Positions 35,703-43,665 of a DNA stretch of 64,000 nt are shown one piece after another. Numbering within the stretch: position 1 is the stretch's first letter; the number at the start of each line of letters is the position of its first letter. Source of the DNA: an uncultured Tateyamaria sp. (GTDB lineage: Bacteria; Pseudomonadota; Alphaproteobacteria; Rhodobacterales; Rhodobacteraceae); assembly GCF_947503415.1 (NCBI RefSeq), contig NZ_CANNDS010000001.1:1088501-1152500 (forward strand). Reading direction: 5' to 3'. The notes beneath the pieces were generated by a model, which saw only the letters and a program-made list of their open reading frames with translations, ran no database searches and had not been told where the DNA came from. The position numbers and the translations under genes are program-made.

Positions 35703-37036
35703 GCCCCGCCTCCGTCCGCATTGCTTAATTCCAACCGCCCGCCATGCGCCTCGGCCACGTCTTGCGCGATGGTCAGGCCCAGACCAGAGCCCACCGTATC
35801 GCCCGCATTCACCCCCCGCTGAAAGCGCTGCGACAACTCCGCCATCTGCCCAACCGGAAACCCGGCCCCCTCATCGCACACCACAATCGCCACAGGATCA
35901 GCGCCGACCTCAATCCGCACCGCCCCATCAGGCGGCGAGTATTTCAACGCATTATCAATCAAGTTCCGCACCGCGTTCTGGATCAGGATCGGATCGCCCT
36001 GCACCTCTACTGGCCCTTTAGCGACCAACACCAACACCAGATCCTTCATCTCCGCCACAGGCGTCAGCCGGTCCACCAATTCCCGGCACACAGCAACCAG
36101 ATCAACCGGACGCTGCTCCATCTGATCCCCGCGAAACGTCACCATCGCATGATCCAACAACTGCCCCGCCGCCCGCGAACTCTCGTCAATCGCCCGGATC
36201 ATAGACCGCAAAGCCGCCCGGTTCTCATCCTTGTCTACCCGCATCAACGTCGCCTCCGCATGGGTGCGCACAGTGGCCAACGGCGTCCGCACCCGGTGCG
36301 CAGCCTCGGCAATAAACGTCTCCGACTGGGTCAATGACGCACTCAACCGTGTCATCAGGGAATTCAACGACGTGACCAAAGGCGACAACTCCGTCGGCAC
36401 AGGGCGCACCACGGGGCGCAAATCCCGCGGCCCCCGCCGCGCCACAGCCTCCGCCATCTGGCTCAATGGCCGCACGGTGGACCGTGACGTCCAGAGCGCC
36501 ATCCCCGCCGCCAACAGAAAAAACGCCCCGCCAAACAGCGCCGCATTCACCGAAATCGCCAACAAAGTCCCCGCCAGACTGTCCCGCGTCTGCGCCACGC
36601 TCACGGTCAGCAAAACAGGCGCAGGGCTGGCAGGCAAAGACTGCGTCAACGACGCCACCCGCACTTCCGCCTCACCAAACGCCTGCGTCTGGAACGCAGG
36701 CCGCGCCGCAGGTTCAAACGGCCCGTCAACCAACCCGTCATACCCGGTCAGCAACGCCTCCCCCTGATGCACCGCATAAAACACGCGGTCGTCCGCAGCG
36801 GTATCCAGCATCGCAAACGCGGCATAAGGCACGTCAACCTCAACCGCCCCTTCACGCACCACAGCGGCATCCATCAAAGACGTCAAAGACGCCTCCAATA
36901 TCCGGTCCTGACTTTGCTGCGCGATCTGCTGGGCATAGGTCCGCACAACCAGATAAAACAGCACAGCCAGCACCGCCGCCCCACCAATTAAGGTCCAGGT
37001 CAGCCGCCGCCGAAGGGACGTCGCCCTACCCCTCAT
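35681..37036 (-). CDS. tctE: TctE-type sensor histidine kinase
   Basis: The 451-residue kinase has two membrane segments (about 15-31 and 158-182) flanking a periplasmic domain of the 2CSK_N type. The H-box is AEAAHRVRTPL with phospho-acceptor H247; the N-box is NAVRNLIDNALKYS, with G-boxes CDEGAGFP and GSGLGLTI. It overlaps the regulator gene by 11 bases and the binding-protein gene by 22. TctDE pairs induce tricarboxylate uptake in Salmonella and others. The symbol is given for family and context. Confidence 0.9.
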   Translation of the reverse strand: MRGRATSLRRRLTWTLIGGAAVLAVLFYLVVRTYAQQIAQQSQDRILEASLTSLMDAAVVREGAVEVDVPYAAFAMLDTAADDRVFYAVHQGEALLTGYDGLVDGPFEPAARPAFQTQAFGEAEVRVASLTQSLPASPAPVLLTVSVAQTRDSLAGTLLAISVNAALFGGAFFLLAAGMALWTSRSTVRPLSQMAEAVARRGPRDLRPVVRPVPTELSPLVTSLNSLMTRLSASLTQSETFIAEAAHRVRTPLATVRTHAEATLMRVDKDENRAALRSMIRAIDESSRAAGQLLDHAMVTFRGDQMEQRPVDLVAVCRELVDRLTPVAEMKDLVLVLVAKGPVEVQGDPILIQNAVRNLIDNALKYSPPDGAVRIEVGADPVAIVVCDEGAGFPVGQMAELSQRFQRGVNAGDTVGSGLGLTIAQDVAEAHGGRLELSNADGGGACATLYL

Positions 37037-37691
37037 CCAGCCGATACCCCAGACCCCGATGGGTCGAAATGGTTAGGCAAGACGGCTCCAAATGCTTGCG
37101 CAGCCGCCCGACATAGACCTCAATCGCGTTGTCCGTGACCGTCCCGTCATAGGAAAACAGCCGATCCACCAGCTTGTCCTTGGAGAAAATCTGCCCCGGC
37201 GCGTTCATGAACAACTCCAACAACCGCAGCTCGCGGTTGCGCAACGTCACCTCCGCCTCCCCAATGGTCAGCACCGACGCCACCGGATCAAGTGCCGCAT
37301 CCCCCCGCCGAATAACCGTCTGCGCCGACCCGGTCCGACGGCGCAACACAGCCCGGCACCGGGCCTGCAATTCGGCATGGTCAAAGGGTTTGGTCAGGTA
37401 ATCATCCGCGCCCAAATCCAGCATCCCAACCCGGTCCGACACCTCCGACCGGGCGGTCAGCACAATAACCGGCGTGTCATCCTCACGTGCCCGGTGACGC
37501 TCCAGAAACCCGCGCCCATCACCATCAGGCAGCATAATGTCCAGAAGGATAAGATCGTACTCCCCCACGCTCAGAAAATCCGACCCTTCCGACAAAGTGC
37601 CTGCATGATCAATGACATGCCCATCCAGACGCATGCGATTGCACAACGCGCCTGCCAGTTCGGCATTGTCCTCGATCAGCAGGTATTTCAT
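37026..37691 (-). CDS. tctD: TctD-type OmpR-family response regulator
   Basis: The 221-residue regulator has a receiver domain (1-115) with D51 in LILLDIMLPDGDG, T/K motifs near TARS and TKPFD, and an OmpR winged-helix domain (about 130-220; ELRLLELFMNAPGQIFSKDKLVDRLF). It is the first gene of the leftward regulator operon and diverges from tctC across 103 bases, which should hold its target sites. Pairing with the kinase is shown by overlap. Confidence 0.92.
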   Translation of the reverse strand: MKYLLIEDNAELAGALCNRMRLDGHVIDHAGTLSEGSDFLSVGEYDLILLDIMLPDGDGRGFLERHRAREDDTPVIVLTARSEVSDRVGMLDLGADDYLTKPFDHAELQARCRAVLRRRTGSAQTVIRRGDAALDPVASVLTIGEAEVTLRNRELRLLELFMNAPGQIFSKDKLVDRLFSYDGTVTDNAIEVYVGRLRKHLEPSCLTISTHRGLGYRLDEG

Positions 37692-37716
37692 GTCATCCGC
37701 CCACGCCGCGCCCCCG

Positions 37717-37732
37717 TGACAGGTCTGTGTCA
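37717..37732. promoter_or_regulatory. Candidate TctD operator in the divergent tctD/tctC region
   Basis: TGACA, six bases, TGTCA forms a short inverted repeat, and ACAGGT / TCAGGT give a loose direct repeat at about 11-base spacing. A second palindrome, TTCGCGCGAA, lies at 37757-37766. Both sit between the two divergent starts where OmpR-type regulators usually bind. Weak but well placed. Confidence 0.3.
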
Positions 37733-37794
37733 GGTTCGCATGTTTTCACGTCAGCATTCGCGCGAAATAACGCGAAGTCAAATGGGAGGATACC

Positions 37795-38778
37795 ATGAAA
37801 ACTTTTGAGATGGGCCGACGCGCCCTGCTCGGCGCAGCTATGGCATTTGGCCTGAGCGGTGCTGCATTCGCAGACGGCCATCAGGTCGTCGACAGCATCC
37901 ACTTCCTGATCCCCGGCGGTGCCGGTGGCGGTTGGGACGGCACAGCACGTGGCACGGGTGAAGCGCTGACAAATGCGGGCCTCGTCGGCACCGCTTCGTT
38001 CGAAAACATGTCCGGCGGCGGCGGCGGCAAAGCCATCGGCTATCTGATTGAAAACGCAGACAGCAACCACGGCACCCTGATGGTCAACTCGACCCCCATC
38101 GTGATCCGCTCGCTCACCGGCGTGTTCCCGCACAACTTCCGTGATCTCACGCTGGTCGCAGGCACCATTGGTGACTACGCCGCGATGGTCGTGGGCAAAG
38201 ACAGCCCCATCAACTCGATGGAGGACCTGTTGGCCGCTTATGACGCCGATCCCGACGGCACCGCCGTGGGCGGTGGCTCGGTTCCCGGCGGCATGGACCA
38301 CCTCGTGGCAGCCATGGTGATGGAAGCTGCGGGCAAGGATGCGCTCGGCGTGAAATACATCCCCTACGACGCGGGCGGCAAAGCCATGGCAGCGCTGCTG
38401 TCGGGCGAAATCGCGGCACTCTCCACCGGCTTCTCCGAAGCGGTTGATCTGGCCAACGCAGGTGAAGTGAAAATCATCGGCGTCACAGCACCCGAGCGTG
38501 TGGACGCGGCCCCCGATGCCATGACCATGAAGGAACAGGGCATCGACACCGAGTTCGTGAACTGGCGTGGGTTCTTCGCAGCGCCGGGCTTGCCCGAAGC
38601 GCAACTGGCCGCCTATCAGGACGCGCTGACCAAGATGTACGACACACCCGAATGGGAAGAAGTCCGTGCACGCAACGGTTGGGTCAACATCCACAACAAT
38701 GGCGACGACTTTAACGCCTTCCTGGAAGAGCAGGAAAAAGTCATCGGCGACCTGATGAAGAAGCTCGGCTTCCTCTGA
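37795..38778 (+). CDS. tctC: Tripartite tricarboxylate transporter substrate-binding protein
   Basis: The 327-residue periplasmic protein captures a carboxylate for TctAB. It starts with a Sec or Tat-like signal (MGRRALLGAAMAFGLSGAAFA, cleaved near ADG), then the TctC fold: HFLIPGGAGGGWDGTARGTGEAL, FENMSGGGGGKAIGYL, and FVNWRGFFAAPGLPE. Length fits the family. GGGAGG is 7 bases before ATG 37795. The twin Arg before the hydrophobic core is suggestive of Tat. It is followed by hairpins that likely lower transcription into tctBA, typical of abundant binding proteins. Confidence 0.94.
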   Translation: MKTFEMGRRALLGAAMAFGLSGAAFADGHQVVDSIHFLIPGGAGGGWDGTARGTGEALTNAGLVGTASFENMSGGGGGKAIGYLIENADSNHGTLMVNSTPIVIRSLTGVFPHNFRDLTLVAGTIGDYAAMVVGKDSPINSMEDLLAAYDADPDGTAVGGGSVPGGMDHLVAAMVMEAAGKDALGVKYIPYDAGGKAMAALLSGEIAALSTGFSEAVDLANAGEVKIIGVTAPERVDAAPDAMTMKEQGIDTEFVNWRGFFAAPGLPEAQLAAYQDALTKMYDTPEWEEVRARNGWVNIHNNGDDFNAFLEEQEKVIGDLMKKLGFL

Positions 38779-38793
38779 TCTGATCGCTTTGGG

Positions 38794-38869
38794 TGCGGGT
38801 CCACACTGGTCCCGCATCTGCCCTTGAACGGGGGTTAAACCGTTAAAATTAAGTAAAATTAACCCTTTT
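38794..38869 (+). terminator. Tandem hairpins between tctC and tctB
   Basis: The first hairpin pairs TGCGGG (38794-38799) with CCCGCA (38811-38816), with an inner CCA/TGG. The second pairs GGGTTAA (38832-38838) with TTAACCC (38859-38865), followed by TTTT, and resembles an intrinsic terminator with an AT-rich loop. They probably cause partial termination so that tctC is made in excess over the membrane subunits. Confidence 0.5.
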
Positions 38870-38885
38870 GTTCAATGAATTCAGG

Positions 38886-38922
38886 GGTGTCCCCGCGGGG
38901 ACAGATCATTCGGGGGGACACC
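38886..38922 (+). promoter_or_regulatory. Competing hairpins over the tctB ribosome binding site
   Basis: GGTGTCCCC at 38886-38894 is perfectly complementary to GGGGACACC at 38914-38922, the purine-rich ribosome binding site directly before ATG 38923. The same left arm can instead pair with GGGACA at 38898-38903, making a tight local hairpin and freeing the binding site. The two folds exclude one another, the layout of a translational switch. No effector or protein binding site is evident. Confidence 0.45.
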
Positions 38923-39417
38923 ATGGCACTTGATCGCTGGATCGGACTGATCCTTTTGGGCATCTTCGCCGCCTACGGCTACGCCGCGTGGTTCACCATG
39001 GACGGCAGCCTCGCCCCCTTCATGCAGCGCAACCCCATCTGGCCCTCGACCTTCCCCAAGGTGCTGAGCGTGATGGGAATCATCGTGGCACTGATCATCG
39101 TTCTGGGTCTCGAAAAATCGGACAAACCCCGCGAGGAAAACCCCTCCGTCATCGTCTACCGCCAGCTCAAGGAATTCAAACTCGGTCAGGCAGGTCTGCT
39201 GCTGGGCCTCATGGTCGCCTACGCCCTGCTACTCCGTCCCGCCGGGTTCATCCTCGCAACGGTCGGCTTCCTCGTCATCGGGTCTGCGATCCTTGGCGAA
39301 CGCCGGTGGATCATCATGCTGATCGTCGCGGGCCTTGCCACTGGCATCGTCTGGTATCTGGTGCAGGTGGTGCTTGGCATCTTCCTGCGCCCCCTGCCCG
39401 CGTTCATGGGGTTATAA
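38923..39417 (+). CDS. tctB: Tripartite tricarboxylate transporter small membrane subunit
   Basis: The 164-residue protein has four hydrophobic segments (about 6-24, 45-62, 85-112, 120-150) as in TctB, the small inner-membrane subunit of the proton-linked TTT transporter. WPSTFPKVLSVMGII is typical. ATG 38923 is chosen over an upstream frame start at 38875 because of the GGGGGGA binding site. tctA follows after 4 bases. Confidence 0.9.
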   Translation: MALDRWIGLILLGIFAAYGYAAWFTMDGSLAPFMQRNPIWPSTFPKVLSVMGIIVALIIVLGLEKSDKPREENPSVIVYRQLKEFKLGQAGLLLGLMVAYALLLRPAGFILATVGFLVIGSAILGERRWIIMLIVAGLATGIVWYLVQVVLGIFLRPLPAFMGL

Positions 39418-39421
39418 GGCC

Positions 39422-40936
39422 ATGCTCGAAGGTATCCTGATCGGCCTGCAAACGGCCTTCTCCATCCAGAACCTGCTCATGGTCATCGGCGGCTGTCTGA
39501 TCGGCACGTTCATCGGCATGCTGCCGGGTCTCGGACCCATGAGTATCATCGCCATCATGATCCCCGTCGCCATCTCTTTGGGCGACCCCTCCGCAGCCCT
39601 CATCCTTCTGGCAGGCGTCTATTACGGCGCCATCTTCGGCGGCTCGACCTCGTCCATTCTTCTCAACGCGCCAGGGGTCGCAGGCACGGTCGCGACCAGC
39701 TTTGACGGCTATCCTATGGCCCGCGACGGCAAGGCGGGCAAGGCCCTCACCATCGCCGCCATTGCGTCCTTCTGCGGCGGCTCCATCGGGGCGATCCTGT
39801 TGATGATCTTCGCGCCGATGCTGTCGTCGGTCGCACTCCTGTTCCACTCCGCCGAATACTTCGCACTGATGGTCGTGGGCCTGTCTGCCATCGCCGCTTT
39901 CGCGGGCACGGGGCAAGTGGCTAAGGCCATCCTGATGACCCTGCTCGGCCTCATCATGGCAACCGTGGGCGAGGGCGCTTTGTTCAACATGCCCCGCTTC
40001 ACGATGGGCCTGATGGATCTGCAATCGGGCTTTGCCTTCATCACGCTCGCCATGGCGATGTTCGCCCTGCCCGAGGCGCTGTACCTTGTCATGGACCCTG
40101 CCCGATCCAAGTCGGGTCAATCGGGTGACATCAAGGATCTGCGGATCACACGGGCCGAGGCCAAGTCCATCGCCCCCGTGATCGGCCGCCAGTCCCTGCA
40201 AGGGTTCTTCATCGGCGTCCTGCCAGGCGCGGGGGCTACGATCGCGTCCTTCCTTGGCTACGCGGTCGAACGCAACATCGCGCCGGAGAAGGAAAAGCAG
40301 GAGTTCGGAAAAGGGTCGATCAAAGGCCTCGCCGCACCTGAGACGGCGAACAACGCCGCTTGCACCGGGTCCTTCGTGCCGCTGCTGACACTCGGCATCC
40401 CCGGCTCGGGCACCACGGCCATCTTGCTGGGCGCGCTGATCGCCTTGAACGTCACACCCGGTCCGCGCCTGATGGTGGACGATCCACAGATTTTCTGGGC
40501 GGTCATCATCTCGATGTATATCGGCAACCTCGTGCTGCTGATCCTGAACCTGCCGCTGATCCCCTATATCGCCAAAATCCTCGCCGTGCCGCGCAACTTC
40601 CTGATCCCCTTCATCCTCTTCTTCACATTGATGGGGGCCTATATCGGGCAGAACAACGCGACCGAATTGCTGCTGCTGGTGGGCTTCGGCATCTGTGCTA
40701 CAATCCTGCGGTTTGCGGACTACCCGCTGGCTCCGCTGCTGATCGGGTTCATTCTGGGCGGTATGCTGGAGGACAACTTCTCCCGCTCCATGCAGCTTTA
40801 CGACGGCGTGAGCTTCATCTGGGAACGACCCATGACGCTTGGCCTGCTGATCATCGCAGCCCTGCTGGTGATCCTGCCCAGCTACCGGGCACGTCGCGCG
40901 CGGGCGCGCGCGACGGGAGTGGCCGACGGTGACTAA
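39422..40936 (+). CDS. tctA: Tripartite tricarboxylate transporter large membrane subunit
   Basis: The 504-residue integral membrane protein is the transport channel, with about 11-12 membrane segments. Family motifs include GTFIGMLPGLGPMSIIAIMIP near the start, YGGSTSSIL-like FGGSTSSILLNAPG (about 77-90), and ETANNAACTGSFVPLLTLGIPGS in the second half. It forms the transporter with TctB and TctC. The CoA-transferase gene starts inside its 3' end (8-base overlap), which ties transport to CoA activation. Confidence 0.95.
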   Translation: MLEGILIGLQTAFSIQNLLMVIGGCLIGTFIGMLPGLGPMSIIAIMIPVAISLGDPSAALILLAGVYYGAIFGGSTSSILLNAPGVAGTVATSFDGYPMARDGKAGKALTIAAIASFCGGSIGAILLMIFAPMLSSVALLFHSAEYFALMVVGLSAIAAFAGTGQVAKAILMTLLGLIMATVGEGALFNMPRFTMGLMDLQSGFAFITLAMAMFALPEALYLVMDPARSKSGQSGDIKDLRITRAEAKSIAPVIGRQSLQGFFIGVLPGAGATIASFLGYAVERNIAPEKEKQEFGKGSIKGLAAPETANNAACTGSFVPLLTLGIPGSGTTAILLGALIALNVTPGPRLMVDDPQIFWAVIISMYIGNLVLLILNLPLIPYIAKILAVPRNFLIPFILFFTLMGAYIGQNNATELLLLVGFGICATILRFADYPLAPLLIGFILGGMLEDNFSRSMQLYDGVSFIWERPMTLGLLIIAALLVILPSYRARRARARATGVADGD

Positions 40937-42122
40937 ACCATTGGACGGGGTCCGGGTTCTTGACCTGACCAACGTACTTGCGGGCCCGTTCTGCTGTCAT
41001 CAACTGGCGCATATGGGGGCTGAGGTGATCAAGGTCGAGGCCCCCGGTCGAGGTGATCTCGCGCGGCAGTTGGGCGCTGATCCCGAGTTGAATGCGAAGG
41101 GGATGGGCGTGTCCTTCCTTGCGCAGAATGCCGGGAAAAAGTCGGTCACGGTGAACTTTAAGAACACCGACGGCAAGGCGTTGTTTCTGCGGTTGGTCGA
41201 GACGGCGGACGTGGTGGTGGAGAACTTTCGCCCCGGTGTGATGGATCGGCTCGGCCTCGGGTATGACGTGTTGAAAGCCCGCAAACCTGATCTGATCTAC
41301 TGCGCGATTTCCGGGTTTGGGCAGGACGGTCCGTGGGTGGATCGGCCTGCCTATGATCAGATCGTGCAGGGTGTTTCGGGTGTCATGTCGATCACCGGAG
41401 ATGAGGTCAGCGCACCGTTGCGCGTCGGCTATCCTGTGGCGGATACGGTGGGCGGGATGACGGCGGCCTTTGCTGTGGCCGCGGCGCTCAATGCCCGTCC
41501 CCGCGGGGCGTTCATTGATTGTTCGATGCTTGAAAGCGTGCTGGCGACGATGGGGTGGGTTGTTTCGAACCATATGATCGCCGGGGCCGAGCCAAGCGCC
41601 AATGGGAACGAGAACCCGACCTCCGCCCCGTCGGGTGCGTTTCAGACCGGTGATGGGTTGATCAACATTGCAGCGAACAAGGACGAGCAGTGGGTTTTGC
41701 TGACGGATTTCCTTGGGCTGGGGGCGCTGCGGGATCGTGCGGACTATGCCACGCGGGAAGATCGCAAACGGAACCGTATGGAATTGCGATTCGAGATTGA
41801 GGATGCGTTGGCGGATTGGGCTGCGCAGGACTTGGCGCAGGAGTTAAACGCGATTGGGGTGCCTGCTGGAGCTGTGATGTCCGTGCCCGACGTGCTGTCC
41901 CATCCTCAGGTGGCGGAGCGGGGGTTGATGACGCATTACCCCGACGTTCCGGGTGTAGGTCGGGATATCGACGTGGTTAACACTGGGGTCAAAATGGACG
42001 GTGCGCCGCTGACTGTGCCGACCCCGCCGCCGCAGTTGGGGGAACATGGCGCTGACGTTTGGGGCGCGCTTGGGTTGAGCGACGACGACATTGCGGAATT
42101 GAACGACAAGGGCGCGATATGA
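40929..42122 (+). CDS. CaiB/BaiF-type (class III) CoA-transferase
   Basis: The 397-residue enzyme moves CoA between acyl-CoA donors and an organic acid through an Asp-linked anhydride. Seen are the N-terminal DGVRVLDLTNVLAGPF, HMGAEVIKVEAPGRGD, GQDGPWVDRPAYDQIVQG (with the catalytic Asp of the YDxxxQ motif) and VPAGAVMSVPDV. GTG 40929 overlaps tctA; the lyase gene overlaps its stop (ATGA). Being between a carboxylate importer and a citryl-CoA-lyase-like gene, it probably activates the imported acid. Confidence 0.92.
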   Translation: MTKPLDGVRVLDLTNVLAGPFCCHQLAHMGAEVIKVEAPGRGDLARQLGADPELNAKGMGVSFLAQNAGKKSVTVNFKNTDGKALFLRLVETADVVVENFRPGVMDRLGLGYDVLKARKPDLIYCAISGFGQDGPWVDRPAYDQIVQGVSGVMSITGDEVSAPLRVGYPVADTVGGMTAAFAVAAALNARPRGAFIDCSMLESVLATMGWVVSNHMIAGAEPSANGNENPTSAPSGAFQTGDGLINIAANKDEQWVLLTDFLGLGALRDRADYATREDRKRNRMELRFEIEDALADWAAQDLAQELNAIGVPAGAVMSVPDVLSHPQVAERGLMTHYPDVPGVGRDIDVVNTGVKMDGAPLTVPTPPPQLGEHGADVWGALGLSDDDIAELNDKGAI

Positions 42123-42901
42123 GCGACGTTTCCGACTGGTGGAGTACCGATATCATCGACATGGCCCCCGGTCAGATCAGACTACGCGGACACCCGATTG
42201 AAGAGTTGATCGGAGCGGTGAGTTTCCCACAGATGATTTGGTTGATGACGCGGGGTGATATGCCGTCTGAGGCGGAGGCAAAGCTGTTGGAGGCGGCGTT
42301 GGTCGCCGCCGTGGATCACGGGCCGCAAGCGCCGTCGATTGCAGCGGCGCGGATGGCGGTGACCTGTGGCTTGCCCCTAAACGGGGCGATGGCGTCGGCG
42401 GTCAACATGCTGGACGATGTGCATGGCGGGGCGGGCGAACAGGCGGTTGAGTTGTATATGCGCGTTGATACCTCTGACGCGCCTTTGACCGAAGTTTTGG
42501 CAGCGTGGCGTGCGGAGCATGGACGGTTTGTTCCGGGCTTTGGGCACCGCTTTCACAAGCCGGTTGATCCGCGCGCGCCGCGGCTGTTGTCACTGGTCGA
42601 TGATGCGGCGAAGGCAGGTACGGTGTCCGGTCGTTTTGCCGGGATCGCACGCCAGATCGAGGCCGCATTGGCCGCGGAAAAGGGCAAGCCTGTGCCGATG
42701 AATATCGACGGGGCGACGGCGGTTATCTTTGCCGAGTTAGGCTTTCCTGCGCCTTTGGCGCGGGGTTTGTTTTGCCTGTCGCGCAGCGTTGGCATCTTGT
42801 CCCATGCCTATGAGCAGCAACAACAGGGGGGCCGGAACAAGGGGCCGACCCCGCCGGGATATCGCTGGACCTATACTGGTCCCAATCCGATCAGGGACTA
42901 G
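42119..42901 (+). CDS. Citryl-CoA lyase / citrate synthase-like protein
   Basis: The 260-residue protein is a short citrate-synthase fold containing the small-domain and active-site parts: RLRGHPIEELIG, DDVHGGAGEQAVELY (about 103-117), FGHRFHKPVDPRAPRL (about 141-156) and a terminal GGRNKGPTPPGYRW. Short forms like this are citryl-CoA lyases and related cleavage enzymes. It would split a (substituted) citryl- or malyl-type CoA to acetyl-CoA and a 2-oxo acid. ATG 42119 overlaps the CoA-transferase. Its stop interlocks with that of the convergent SDR gene. Confidence 0.85.
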   Translation: MSDVSDWWSTDIIDMAPGQIRLRGHPIEELIGAVSFPQMIWLMTRGDMPSEAEAKLLEAALVAAVDHGPQAPSIAAARMAVTCGLPLNGAMASAVNMLDDVHGGAGEQAVELYMRVDTSDAPLTEVLAAWRAEHGRFVPGFGHRFHKPVDPRAPRLLSLVDDAAKAGTVSGRFAGIARQIEAALAAEKGKPVPMNIDGATAVIFAELGFPAPLARGLFCLSRSVGILSHAYEQQQQGGRNKGPTPPGYRWTYTGPNPIRD

Positions 42902-43665
42902 CGCCCCATCCAGCCGCCATCGACCAGCATGACGTGGCCGTGCATGTAGGCGGACGCGTCGGACGCGAGGAAGACGGCGGGGCCTTTGAAATCCTCTGGC
43001 TTACCCCAACGGCCCGCCGGGATACGCTCCAGTATGGATTTGGATCGGACCGGATCGTTGCGCAGTGCTTCGGTGTTGTCGGTGTCGATATATCCTGGTG
43101 CGATGGCGTTTACATTCACGCCCTTGCCGGCCCATTCGTTGGCAAAGGCCATGGTCAGCTGGCCGATCCCGCCCTTGGACGCGGCATAGCCGGGCACCGT
43201 GATCCCGCCCTGGAAGGTGAGCAGGGAGGCGGTGAAGATGATCTTGCCCGATCCACGTTCGACCATTTTCTTGCCGACCTCGCGCGTGAGAATGAACTGG
43301 GCGTTCAGGTTCACCTCGATCACTTTATCCCACATGTCGTCGGGGTGTTCAGCGGCAGGGGTGCGCAGGATGGTGCCCGCGTTGTTGATCAGGATGTCGA
43401 TCGGCGGGTGGTCTGAAAGGACTTGGGCGGCGAAGGCTTTGACAGCTTTACGGTCCGAGAAGTCGCAGGCGTACGGTGTGAATTTCCGCCCCTTGGCTTC
43501 GATGCTTTTTTGCACGTCCGAGCCGGGTTCGAGTGTGGCACTGACGCCGATGATGTCTGCCCCTGCTTCGGCCAGCGCTTCGGCCATACCGCGCCCAATG
43601 CCGCGTTTGGCACCGGTCACGAGGGCGGTTTTGCCTGACAGGTCGAAAGTGTCGAGAACGGTCAT
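42898..43665 (-). CDS. Short-chain dehydrogenase/reductase (KduD-like)
   Basis: The 255-residue SDR has the NAD(P) motif TGAKRGIGRGMAEAL (residues 17-31), NNAG at about 95, and catalytic Ser with YAASK (Tyr/Lys, about 160-164). Ser/Tyr spacing and the C-terminal FLASDASAYMHGHVMLVDGGW are close to 2-deoxy-D-gluconate 3-dehydrogenases. ATG 43665 overlaps the stop of the alcohol dehydrogenase (ATGA); the longer open frame upstream has no SDR features. Together with that gene it could oxidise a sugar acid or polyol. Confidence 0.88.
   Translation of the reverse strand: MTVLDTFDLSGKTALVTGAKRGIGRGMAEALAEAGADIIGVSATLEPGSDVQKSIEAKGRKFTPYACDFSDRKAVKAFAAQVLSDHPPIDILINNAGTILRTPAAEHPDDMWDKVIEVNLNAQFILTREVGKKMVERGSGKIIFTASLLTFQGGITVPGYAASKGGIGQLTMAFANEWAGKGVNVNAIAPGYIDTDNTEALRNDPVRSKSILERIPAGRWGKPEDFKGPAVFLASDASAYMHGHVMLVDGGWMGR

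Noticed and set aside
39404-40972. Minus-strand ORF of 522 codons
   Set aside because: Antisense to tctA; rich in Gln, His and Asp with no domain pattern.
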